A DNA stretch of 64,000 nucleotides from Anaerococcus vaginalis (GTDB taxonomy: Bacteria; Bacillota; Clostridia; Tissierellales; Peptoniphilaceae). The notes under the pieces are model-generated. The model did no database searches. It was not told the origin of the DNA and saw nothing but the letters and a program-made list of their open reading frames with translations. The stretch lies in assembly GCF_000307225.1 (NCBI RefSeq), contig NZ_HE978617.1:79180-143179 (forward strand). The letters run 5' to 3'. Shown piece after piece: positions 56,107 to 63,964 of the stretch (position 1 is its first letter; every line of letters starts with the position of its first letter). The position numbers and the translations under genes were made by a program.

Positions 56107-56729
56107 TATATAAATACCTCCTCAAGTTTACTTATTGCATCTTTTGTGATAACAAGTTTGTTATGTCTTAAAAGATCATAAACATTGATTAAGTTTGCTT
56201 TTTCTACATTGCATCCTTCAATGTTTCTAAATGATCTGTAGATTTTATCATCATTTTCAGCAATAACTATATATGCTTTTTTGTCTGCTTTGATATTATT
56301 TAAAATTTCGTTTGCTTCTTTTGTTTTGTATGAGTCTAGTTTTAATTCATCAAGTACAATTAATTCATTTTCATTTACTTTTGAAGTTAAAACTGAGTAA
56401 AGAGCTTTTCTTCTCATTTTCTTAGGAATTTTGTAGCTATAATCTCTTGGCTTTGGTGCAAATACAATTCCACCGCCTGTGTAGTGAGGAGCTCTTATAG
56501 ATCCTTGTCTAGCTCTACCTGTTCCTTTTTGTCTAAATGGCTTTCTTCCACCACCTCTTACTTCTGCGCGAGTCTTAGCGGATTGTGTGCCTTGTCTTTT
56601 ATTAGCTAGTTGGTTTTTAACTGTATCATAAACAGCTGTTTCAGCAATTTCTGATGCGAAAAGAGTTTCATTTAACTCGATTTCACCAACATTTTCTCCT
56701 TTAATATTTAAAACTTCTACTTTAGGCAT
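56106..56729 (-). CDS. rplD: Ribosomal protein uL4
   Basis: 207 aa. The extended loop GGGRKPFRQKGTGRARQGSI lines the exit tunnel. In other bacteria L4 represses its own operon through the S10 leader; a structured leader is present upstream of rpsJ. Confidence 0.97.
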   Translation of the reverse strand: MPKVEVLNIKGENVGEIELNETLFASEIAETAVYDTVKNQLANKRQGTQSAKTRAEVRGGGRKPFRQKGTGRARQGSIRAPHYTGGGIVFAPKPRDYSYKIPKKMRRKALYSVLTSKVNENELIVLDELKLDSYKTKEANEILNNIKADKKAYIVIAENDDKIYRSFRNIEGCNVEKANLINVYDLLRHNKLVITKDAISKLEEVFI

Positions 56730-56742
56730 TTATTCCTCCTTA

Positions 56743-57372
56743 TTATAGGCTCTTGATTGCTTGTTTAACTTGTACAAGTCCACCTTTTGGTCCTGGAACT
56801 GCGCCTTTAACTAGGATGTAGCTGTCTTCTGTGTTTACTTTAACAACTTTTAGGTTTTGAACCGTTACACGTTCATGTCCCATTTTTCCAGAGCCTTTTC
56901 TACCTTTGAACACTCTAGCTGGATCAGAACCTGCTGCTCTTGCTCCTGCTACTCTGTGTGATTTAGAACCGTGGCTTGCTGGTCCTCTTCCATAATTCCA
57001 TCTTTTGATAGCACCTTGTGTTCCTTTTCCTTTTGAGATGGCAGTAATATCTACTAATTCGCCTTCTTCAAATTGATCAACACCAAGTGTATCTCCAGCA
57101 TTTAATTCGGATTTTTCAGAAAGTCTAATTTCTTTTAAAAATCTTTTGTAAGATGCGCCAGCCTTATCAAAGTGTCCTTTAATAGGTTTTTTAACATTTT
57201 TTTCTTTTTTGTCATGATATCCGACTTGGATTGAATTGTAACCGTCAACTTCTTCTGATTTAACTTGAACTATTACATTTTCTTCAGCTTTAAGTACAGT
57301 TACTGGTGTAACAACACCGTCTTCATCAATGACTTGAGTCATGCCTACTTTTGTTGTAAATATACTCTTCAT
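56743..57372 (-). CDS. rplC: Ribosomal protein uL3
   Basis: 209 aa. Begins MKSIFTTKVGMTQVIDEDG; GRGPASHGSKSHRVAGARAA and GRKGSGKMGHERVTVQNLKV are conserved. Placed 63 nt after rpsJ, the widest gap in the S10 part. Confidence 0.97.
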   Translation of the reverse strand: MKSIFTTKVGMTQVIDEDGVVTPVTVLKAEENVIVQVKSEEVDGYNSIQVGYHDKKEKNVKKPIKGHFDKAGASYKRFLKEIRLSEKSELNAGDTLGVDQFEEGELVDITAISKGKGTQGAIKRWNYGRGPASHGSKSHRVAGARAAGSDPARVFKGRKGSGKMGHERVTVQNLKVVKVNTEDSYILVKGAVPGPKGGLVQVKQAIKSL

Positions 57373-57435
57373 TTGAGTACCTCCTTAATTACAGCGGATT
57401 GATCCAATTTTTCGGAAAATCTTCAATCATTCTAA

Positions 57436-57744
57436 TTACAGTTTTATTTCTATATCAACACCAGCTGGTAAATTTAGTTTCTTTAAAGAATCTAAAGTTT
57501 TTGCATTTGGTCCAATGATGTCGATTAATCTTTTGTGTGTTCTTTGTTCAAACTGTTCTCTTGAGTCTTTGTATTTGTGAACCGCACGAAGTATTGTTAT
57601 AACTTCTTTTTCTGTTGGTAATGGAATTGGTCCACTTACTTTTGCTCCTGATCTTTTTACCGCTTCAACGATTTTTTCTGCAGAGCTGTCAATTATTTCA
57701 TGATCATATGCTCTTAGCCTAATTCTTATCTTTTGATTAGCCAT
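57436..57744 (-). CDS. rpsJ: Ribosomal protein uS10
   Basis: 102 aa, [20 protein letters not shown] ... VDIEIKL. First gene of the operon; it also partners NusB in antitermination. Its ATG follows AAAGGAGG. Confidence 0.97.
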   Translation of the reverse strand: MANQKIRIRLRAYDHEIIDSSAEKIVEAVKRSGAKVSGPIPLPTEKEVITILRAVHKYKDSREQFEQRTHKRLIDIIGPNAKTLDSLKKLNLPAGVDIEIKL

Positions 57745-57747
57745 TTT

Positions 57748-57884
57748 TCCTCCTTTTGATGTGCCACCCTACCGGGCGTTTAATTATATTTGGAAAGCAC
57801 TAGAGATCATTCTCTAGCTTGCTTGGTGGAAATTACCTTCCACATCTGGCTTAAGTGTGAAAGCAACCTCCCACTTCATAGCAC
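57748..57884 (-). promoter_or_regulatory. Structured leader of the S10 operon
   Basis: The ~135-nt untranslated RNA contains a GTGGAA/TTCCAC hairpin (57826-57843) and a CTAGAG/CTCTAG hairpin (57800-57817) inside a longer stem. It ends in a GC-rich stretch (CGCCCGGTAGGGTGG) just before the ribosome site. This fits an autoregulatory r-protein leader. The binding protein is not determined. Beyond the promoter, 57920-58083 holds no feature I can support. Confidence 0.65.
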
Positions 57885-57890
57885 TTAAAT

Positions 57891-57919
57891 ATAATACAAC
57901 AAATCATAAGAAAAATCAA
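57891..57919 (-). promoter_or_regulatory. Promoter of the S10-spc-alpha operon
   Basis: TTGATT (57914-57919), 17 bp and TATTAT (57891-57896) on the minus strand, giving a start near 57884. Confidence 0.75.
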
Positions 57920-58083
57920 GTGATTTTAACATTTTTTTAAAATTTTGAAAAATTTCTTTCTGATTTTTGTATTAATCCGTTCTATTATATATATTTTTTT
58001 AAAGACTTTCAAGTTTTTTTTGTTTTTTTATTTTTAGAGAAGGTAAAATTTTTTCATTATTTTCATTATATATAAGGTGATTT

Positions 58084-58731
58084 TTATAATAAATTTTTTA
58101 AATTATCTTTATCTATAATGTAAATTTCTCTTCCCTTTATTTTTATTATCTTTTCATCTGCCATATTTGATAATTCTCTTGATAAAGATGGTCTTGTTGT
58201 GGATAGAAAATCTGCTAGTTCTTCTCTTGTTTGGTCCAAAATTACTTTTTCATTTTCTTCTTCTATTAATAAGAAATTTGAAATTTTTTGTCTTAGGGTA
58301 AATTGATTTGTTATTTGGTTTTTTTGGCTTAATATTAGACATTTTTTGCTTATTAAGTTTATATAATTTATTAGAAATGATTTTGGCATTGATTCATTTA
58401 TTAATTTTCTAAAATCTTTTATTATAATTAATTTTGATTTTTTTTGAACGTAGGCTGAAAAATCGAAAGCTTCTTCAAGGTAGGCATAAATTTCTCCAAA
58501 TATTGCTTTTTTATTAAAAGTTTGTATGATTGATCTTTTACCATTTGTGTCGAATTTTGCTACTAGTATTGAGCCTTCTTCTAGGAAATACAAGTCTTTT
58601 TTTATATCGCCTTGCTTAAAAATATAGGATCCTTTTTCATATATTTTTTCTTCTATTTTTATATTTTCTTTTAAAATTTCTAAATCTTTTTCTGATAAAT
58701 TTTTAAATAAGGGTATTTGTCTTAAATTCAT
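58084..58731 (-). CDS. Crp/Fnr family transcription regulator (HcpR candidate)
   Basis: 215 aa. The N-terminal cyclic-nucleotide-binding-type beta roll spans residues 1-115 (YEKGSYIFKQGDIKKDLYFL, KKAIFGEIYAYLE), then a dimer helix and a winged HTH with TREELADFLSTTRPSLSREL. It has a single cysteine, so no Fnr-type iron-sulfur cluster. The HcpR branch activates hcp under nitrosative stress, and hcp lies 3 genes away with a palindrome at -41.5. The ATG at 58731 has AGAGGTG. Confidence 0.85.
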   Translation of the reverse strand: MNLRQIPLFKNLSEKDLEILKENIKIEEKIYEKGSYIFKQGDIKKDLYFLEEGSILVAKFDTNGKRSIIQTFNKKAIFGEIYAYLEEAFDFSAYVQKKSKLIIIKDFRKLINESMPKSFLINYINLISKKCLILSQKNQITNQFTLRQKISNFLLIEEENEKVILDQTREELADFLSTTRPSLSRELSNMADEKIIKIKGREIYIIDKDNLKNLL

Positions 58732-58779
58732 TTTTTCACCTCTATTAAAATTATATCTTATATTCATTTTTTTTAAATT

Positions 58780-58834
58780 AAAAAAGGGGCTCTTACAAAT
58801 TTATGAACAAGCATAATTTGCAAGAGTCCCTTTC
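58780..58834 (-). terminator. Terminator of the dehydratase-like operon
   Basis: GGG-CTCTT-CAAAT pairs with ATTTG-AAGAG-CCC with single mismatches, followed on the minus strand by T runs. It separates the operon from the Crp/Fnr gene. Confidence 0.8.
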
Positions 58835-58836
58835 TT

Positions 58837-59091
58837 TTATAGAAATTTATTTCTTTTTGTATCAAAATCTAATTCTGATTTATAAATTTCGTCAATTTTT
58901 ATTTTGTTTTCTTTTGCCAAAGGCTCGATTTTTTTAATATCTTCCTTATTATATACATAAACTGAAACGCCACAAGCATGACTTGCCTCTCTTGGTGTTG
59001 GAGCAAGGGTTGCTTTTATTTTTTCTTTTCTCAGGATTTCTAATAATTTTGTAGCTATGCTTGCGTTTTCTACTAGGATAAAATATTTCAT
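58837..59091 (-). CDS. DUF3343 protein
   Basis: 84 aa. The fold is beta-alpha-beta with TPREASHACGVSVYVYN, the typical DUF3343 block with a single conserved Cys in a Ser-His-Ala-Cys-Gly turn. Members are encoded near selenium/sulfur and anaerobic reductase genes and are proposed sulfur or selenium carriers; this is not proven. Its start overlaps the stop of the double-cubane reductase. Confidence 0.85.
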   Translation of the reverse strand: MKYFILVENASIATKLLEILRKEKIKATLAPTPREASHACGVSVYVYNKEDIKKIEPLAKENKIKIDEIYKSELDFDTKRNKFL

Positions 59092-60365
59092 TAATCAAGC
59101 ATCTCTATGAATGCACCAATTCTTGTTTTTAATTGTTCTGCATCTTCGTCAGTGTAATCAGTTTCTATTCCAATGCATGGAATATTTTCTTCTTTCAATC
59201 TTTTTTCTACAAAATATCCTTCTGTATCGTAAATATTACAGAATTTAAGGTTGATATCTATTACTCCATCGGCATTGTATTCATGATAAAGTCTGATTAT
59301 ATCGTCAATTCTTGATGTGTTTGGTGTAAAACAAGCGCAATTTATGCTTCCTAAATATCTTTTTGCAAGATTTTTAACTTCTGTATCTAAATCGCCCTTG
59401 GTTTCGTCAACTGGATTTTCTATGTATCTGATTCCTGTACACAATTCTTCTCCTACAACTGCTCCACCGTTTGTTTCAATTATTTGGTGTAATTTCCAGT
59501 TTGGAATTGAAAGTGGTGTTCCTGTAAGGAGAATTCTTTTTGTTCCTTTTTCAAATACTGATACATTTTCCTTAACTCTTTGGTCAAGTTCATCGCAAAG
59601 CTCATTTACTTTTTGGGTAAATCTTACTGGATCATCGAAAAATGAAATTTGTGTAATTAAAAGTGTATCTCTTCCTGAAATTGGAACATTGTCAAGTTTT
59701 CTAAAATCGTAAAGTCTTTGCATAGCACGTCTTTTGTTATTTATCATTACAATTGCATCGTGTAAATTTTCTGCTGTAACTTTATTTCCTGTTAGCTTTT
59801 CAAGTCTATCGATGTATAATTTGATTTCTTTTTCCCATTTTATAAAATCTTCATCCCTTTTCATTTGTGGGATATCCATTATGTACATTGGAGCATCTTC
59901 TGCCAAAATTTCCCAAGCTTTTTTCTTGCCATCGCAAGTTGTTTCCCCAACAAATAAATCTGCAATTCTAAAAAATGGGCAAGTTCTATCAAATCTTGCT
60001 CCAAGTGATGCCTTTATCAAAGGGCAAGTTGCTGTTGGTAATTTTTTTTCTCCACCTGGAACCCAAAATTGTGAACCTGAACAAAGTCCTGTAGAAATTC
60101 CATTTGCTGCCCAAACAACTTCTTCTGGAACGTGAATACAAAAACTTCCTATAACTTTTTGTCCATTTTTTTGAGCCTCTATTAATTCAGCAGGTCTTAC
60201 TCCATGAATATCTGCTGTAACTGCATTAAAATAATCCATTTTTTCTGGTCTATTTTCTTGTGATAAAAAAACATCACCAAAAGCTTGTGGTAAAGCTTCG
60301 CACAATAAATCGTGCTTATCAAGATCCATACTCAATCCGTCCCACATTTTGTGATTTTTATCCAT
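59091..60365 (-). CDS. Double-cubane-cluster anaerobic reductase (2-hydroxyacyl-CoA dehydratase D family)
   Basis: 424 aa of the HgdB/FldC/BcrC superfamily. Cysteines stand in GSFCIHVPEEVVWAANG, GLCSGSQFW, TATCPLIKASLG, DRTCPFFRIADL and NLKFCNIYDTEG. These fit the YjiM-like/double-cubane proteins that carry an [8Fe-9S] cluster and reduce small substrates with ATP-driven electrons. No second dehydratase subunit or CoA-transferase is near, so amino-acid fermentation is unlikely to be its role. It is co-operonic with its activase. Confidence 0.88.
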   Translation of the reverse strand: MDKNHKMWDGLSMDLDKHDLLCEALPQAFGDVFLSQENRPEKMDYFNAVTADIHGVRPAELIEAQKNGQKVIGSFCIHVPEEVVWAANGISTGLCSGSQFWVPGGEKKLPTATCPLIKASLGARFDRTCPFFRIADLFVGETTCDGKKKAWEILAEDAPMYIMDIPQMKRDEDFIKWEKEIKLYIDRLEKLTGNKVTAENLHDAIVMINNKRRAMQRLYDFRKLDNVPISGRDTLLITQISFFDDPVRFTQKVNELCDELDQRVKENVSVFEKGTKRILLTGTPLSIPNWKLHQIIETNGGAVVGEELCTGIRYIENPVDETKGDLDTEVKNLAKRYLGSINCACFTPNTSRIDDIIRLYHEYNADGVIDINLKFCNIYDTEGYFVEKRLKEENIPCIGIETDYTDEDAEQLKTRIGAFIEMLD

Positions 60366-60366
60366 A

Positions 60367-61104
60367 TCATTTCTCCTTATAAGTTAAGATTTTATCCGCC
60401 TTATATATACATTTTCCAAAAGTAAATTCAGGATTTTTTGACTTTATAATTTTATAATTCCCACTAATATTTTTGTCAATAATCTCACTAACCGCAAAGG
60501 GACAGCTTGCTTTTATAATTTTTCTTTTTATATTTTTCTTTTTATATTTGGACTTTATGTATTTTAAAAAAGAAGTTCTTTTGTCCAAATCTTTGATAAA
60601 TCTTATGTAAAATTCTAATTTATAAAGCAAACTCCCATTTATATCACTTTGTTCCAAATCCCTTAAAAGAATTTTGATTTTTTTAAGTTTTTCTTGACTT
60701 TCCTTGTAAATTTTTTCATCGAATTTTCTATCTTTTAAATTTTCAAGATAAACTTTCAAATCATTTTCATATACTAGGTCTTTGCCGGTGTTTTTTTTCA
60801 AATAATCATTGAAAATTTCGCAATAATTATCAACAACAAAAAATTTCGATGAATATATAAGAGGACATTTTTTAGTTTTTAGATAGGCAATAGTAGAATT
60901 TATTGGATCACAAACATTATCTACTTTAAAATAATCAAATATGTAGCTGTCTAAGCCAACAATCGGATATACAATAAAACCATAAGAAATCAAAAGAGCC
61001 TCAAATTTATCAGAAAAAACTCCAACAACATTATCTTTTTCCATCTTTGCATAAATTGCATCGACATAAGCCTCTCTTCTAAGATCTTCTAGTTTAATTT
61101 TCAT
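60367..61104 (-). CDS. Degenerate 2-hydroxyacyl-CoA dehydratase-like protein
   Basis: 245 aa, shorter than dehydratase subunits (~380-430). It keeps recognisable HgdB-type blocks: GFIVYPIVGLDSYIFDYF, CDPINSTIAYLKTKKCPLIY, KFFVVDNYCEIFNDYL and ASCPFAVSE. The Lys-rich C-terminus lacks the NLKFC-type second half. The surviving cysteines could still hold a cluster. It may be a partner subunit, scaffold or cluster-loading protein for the neighbouring reductase. It overlaps the activase by 4 nt. Confidence 0.7.
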   Translation of the reverse strand: MKIKLEDLRREAYVDAIYAKMEKDNVVGVFSDKFEALLISYGFIVYPIVGLDSYIFDYFKVDNVCDPINSTIAYLKTKKCPLIYSSKFFVVDNYCEIFNDYLKKNTGKDLVYENDLKVYLENLKDRKFDEKIYKESQEKLKKIKILLRDLEQSDINGSLLYKLEFYIRFIKDLDKRTSFLKYIKSKYKKKNIKRKIIKASCPFAVSEIIDKNISGNYKIIKSKNPEFTFGKCIYKADKILTYKEK

Positions 61105-61847
61105 AAAATAGCTGCTCCAATTGCTCCAGCAAATCTTCCATCTGGATGACTTTCGACCTTGCTATCAAGTTTTTCTTCTAGGGATTTCATTATGTAGTCA
61201 TTGTTTGAAAAACCACCTGTAAGAAAATATCCATCATCGGATTTTTTTTGAGCAAGTTTTGAAACTTTTGAAACTATAGAGTTAATAACTCCACTTGCTA
61301 TATCTTCTCTTTTTGTTCCTTTTCCCATCAAAGAAACAACTTCAGATTCTGCAAAAACCGTACAAGTCGAAGAAAGTTCTATGTCCTTGCCATCTTTTGC
61401 CATTTGGAAAAATTCATCCAAATCAAGACCAAGCCTGTTTGCCATAACTTCCAAAAATTTCCCAGTTCCAGCCGAACACTTATCATTCATCAAAAAATCA
61501 ATAACCCTGTCATCATTTTGAACAATTACTTTTGTATCTTGTCCCCCAATATCTATGACAGTTTTATCTTTTGAGCCTAAAAAATGTGCGCCCTTGCCGT
61601 GAGCAGTGATTTCTGTGATAACCTTGTCAGCAAAATCTACAGCAATCCTTCCATAGCCTGTGGCAGTTATATGACTTTCTTGTCGATCATAGCCCAAATC
61701 CTCTAGCTTTTTAATAATTTTTCTACCAGTTTCCTTGCTATTCCATCCACTACTTATAACTTCTTTGTAAAGTATTTCATTTTTTTCATTATTTAAGACA
61801 ACAAATTTACTCGCTGTCGATCCAATGTCTATTCCAATATAATACAT
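61101..61847 (-). CDS. 2-hydroxyacyl-CoA dehydratase activase (HgdC/BcrAD/BadFG family)
   Basis: 248 aa ASKHA ATPase. GIDIGSTASKFVVLN (phosphate 1), VIDIGGQDTKV (phosphate 2) and the cluster cysteines in MNDKCSAGTGKFLE and SSTCTVFAESEV bridge a [4Fe-4S] between two monomers. It injects one low-potential electron per two ATP into the partner reductase. A perfect TTATGTTAACATAA palindrome precedes the gene at 61863. Confidence 0.92.
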   Translation of the reverse strand: MYYIGIDIGSTASKFVVLNNEKNEILYKEVISSGWNSKETGRKIIKKLEDLGYDRQESHITATGYGRIAVDFADKVITEITAHGKGAHFLGSKDKTVIDIGGQDTKVIVQNDDRVIDFLMNDKCSAGTGKFLEVMANRLGLDLDEFFQMAKDGKDIELSSTCTVFAESEVVSLMGKGTKREDIASGVINSIVSKVSKLAQKKSDDGYFLTGGFSNNDYIMKSLEEKLDSKVESHPDGRFAGAIGAAIL

Positions 61848-61862
61848 ATTAACCTCTACATA

Positions 61863-61876
61863 TTATGTTAACATAA
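61863..61876 (-). promoter_or_regulatory. 14-bp palindrome before the activase operon
   Basis: TTATGTTAACATAA is a perfect inverted repeat 16 nt upstream of the activase ATG and downstream of a TATAAT on the minus strand. It is a candidate repressor operator. It lacks the 4-bp spacer of the site before hcp. Confidence 0.4.
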
Positions 61877-61929
61877 ATGAAAACTTTTGCAAAATTATAA
61901 CTGATTTTTTTACAAAAAATTTTTAAATG

Positions 61930-61975
61930 TTAAAAATCCCCAAAATTATTAAAAATTTTGAGGACTTTTATTTTT
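61930..61975 (-). terminator. Terminator of hcp
   Basis: CAAAATT/AATTTTG with flanking GTCC/GGGAT-like pairs, then T-rich sequence on the minus strand, 35 nt after the restored hcp stop. Confidence 0.6.
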
Positions 61976-62009
61976 TGTATATAATTTATTTTCTCTTAAT
62001 TTTAATTTA

Positions 62010-63625
62010 TTATTTTGTCATTTCTTCTAAATCTTTTTCTACACTTGTAATTGGTGAAATATTGAAATTTTCTACCAAGAAATTTACAACGGTTTCTGAC
62101 AAAAATGCAGGAAGAGTTGGTCCAAGATGGATATTTTTACTCCTAAACTTAACAAGGCTAATAAAACTATTACAGCTTTTTGCTCGTACCAAGCTATATT
62201 AAATTCAAGCGGCAAATCATTTACTGATTCAAGACCAAAGGCATCTTGAAGTAAAAGTGCAGTTTTTACCAAAGAATATGAATCATTACATTGACCCGCA
62301 TCCAAAACTCTTGGAATTCCATTTATATCGCCAAGATTTAATTTGTTGTACCTATATTTTGCACAACCTGCTGTCAAAATTACATAATCTTTTGGCAATT
62401 TTTCAGCAAATTCTGTGTAATAAGATCTTCCCTTATGTCTTCCGTCACATCCTGCCATTACAACAAATTTTTTAATATTTCCAGCCTTTATTTCTTTTAC
62501 AACATCACCTGCTAAAGCTTCAACTTGATTGTGGGCAAAACCTCCAACAATTTTTGTATTTTCTAAATTTTCTGGAGCCTTGCATGATTTTGCAAGTTCA
62601 ATTATTTCTGAAAAATCTTTTTTTCCATTTTCATCTTGATTTATGTGTTTTGCACCAGGATATCCTGCATTTCCTGTTGTAAATAACCTATTAAGATAGT
62701 CATTTTCTTTTTTAAGTGGAACTATGCAATTTGTTGTCATCAAAATTGGTCCATTGAATTTTTGAAATTCTTCATTTTGGCTCCACCAAGAATTTCCATA
62801 ATTTCCGTGGAAGTGGTCGTATTTTTTAAATTTTGGATAATAATTTGCAGGAAGCATTTCTGAATGGGTATAAATATCTATTCCCAAACCTTTTGTTTGT
62901 TCCAAAAGCATTTCCATATCATTAAGATCATGACCTGAAATTAAAATTCCCGGATTATCTCCAGCGGAAAAATCAACTTCTGTGATTTCTGGATTGCCAA
63001 ATTTTTCTGTATTTGCCCTATCCAAAAGCTCCATAGCCATAAGACCATATTTTCCAGTCTCCATTGTTAAATTTATCAAATCATTTATGTCTTTATCATC
63101 CTTTAGAGTTTTTTCCAAAGTTTTACAGATAAATTTATCAACATCTTCATTTCTGAAACCTAAAACATTAGCATGATGATTATAAGCTGCCATTCCCTTT
63201 AAGCCATAAGTTACAAGTTCAACCAAAGATCTTTCATCTTCATTTACTATATTTAAAACCCCAACTTCGATAGCTTTTCTTTTTAGCTCATCCCTATCAT
63301 CACTTGTATATTTTGCCACCTCTGATAAATTTTCAAGTTTATTTTCCTTGATTAATTCATCTTTTGTTTTAATAGTCTCTTCTACCTTGTCTAAAATATC
63401 CTCTTCATCAAAATTTGCATTTGTAATTGTTACAAACATATTATTTGAAATCAAATCATAATATTTTGAATCGATATTTTGAATTTTATTTAAAACTTCA
63501 GCTAGTCCTTTAGTAACATAGATTAATAAATCTTGGCTATTTGCAGTATTTTCATTTTTCCCACAAACACCAACTTTTGTACAGCCCTTGTTGCCGGCTG
63601 TTTCTTGGCATTGAAAACAAAACAT
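62010..63625 (-). CDS. hcp: Hybrid cluster protein / hydroxylamine reductase (apparent frameshift)
   Basis: N-terminal Cys3-x2-Cys6-x8-Cys15-x5-Cys21 binds the cubane. Hybrid-cluster residues stand in [43 protein letters not shown] and [10 protein letters not shown]. It detoxifies NO or hydroxylamine. The last 40 codons are in another frame. Adding one A at plus T5 62133-62137 gives [17 protein letters not shown] and a normal 538-aa protein ending LEEMTK. Transcribed alone from a promoter with an HcpR-like operator. Confidence 0.93.
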
Positions 63626-63665
63626 ATAAAATCCTTTCTTTTTTACAAATTTTTCTTACAAACCT

Positions 63666-63707
63666 ATAATACAAGAAAAAATTTTATTAATCGGTAACCT
63701 ATGTTAC
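63666..63707 (-). promoter_or_regulatory. hcp promoter with HcpR-like operator at -41.5
   Basis: TATTAT (63666-63671) is the -10. GTAAC-CTAT-GTTAC (63694-63707) is a perfect 5-bp inverted repeat with a 4-bp spacer, the geometry of Crp/Fnr sites. Its centre is about 41.5 bp upstream of the predicted start near 63659, the class II activator position. Confidence 0.65.
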
Positions 63708-63883
63708 ATTGAACCTTAAATTTGAAATTTATTTCGATTTTTTATAAAAGAACTTATAATTTTAAAACACTTGAAATCCCCCTATCACATATAAAATTTT
63801 TAGAAAAATCACAATGATTAAATTTGAAAATTAAATTTTTTTCTAAAATCTACATAATTTTTTAAAAATTTTTTCAAAAACTA

Positions 63884-63912
63884 TTGACAAAAATTAAGAA
63901 GCCTTATATAAT
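63884..63912 (+). promoter_or_regulatory. Promoter of a sugar gene beyond the right edge
   Basis: A consensus TTGACA (63884-63889), 17-bp spacer and TATAAT (63907-63912) start transcription near 63919. Between hcp and here (63708-63883) I see only AT-rich sequence. Confidence 0.9.
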
Positions 63913-63920
63913 CTTATTAA

Positions 63921-63933
63921 TGAAACGTTTTCA
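63921..63933 (+). promoter_or_regulatory. CcpA operator (cre)
   Basis: TGAAACGTTTTCA matches the cre consensus WTGNAANCGNWNNCW and covers the transcription start, the position for repression by CcpA. Confidence 0.85.
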
Positions 63934-63935
63934 AT

Positions 63936-63964
63936 GGGTAGTTACTATTGAATTAGGCTAAACC
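63936..63964 (+). promoter_or_regulatory. RAT antiterminator sequence (BglG/LicT type)
   Basis: The 29-nt element begins GGGTAGTTACTATTG and ends AGGCTAAACC. It follows the RAT layout GGATTGTTACTG...GCAGGCAAAACC base for base at the conserved positions and overlaps the 5' arm of the terminator. Confidence 0.85.

Noticed and set aside
58837..61847. Amino-acid fermentation operon (2-hydroxyglutaryl-CoA pathway)
   Set aside because: Only one full dehydratase-type subunit is present and no CoA-transferase, decarboxylase or acyl-CoA dehydrogenase is nearby.
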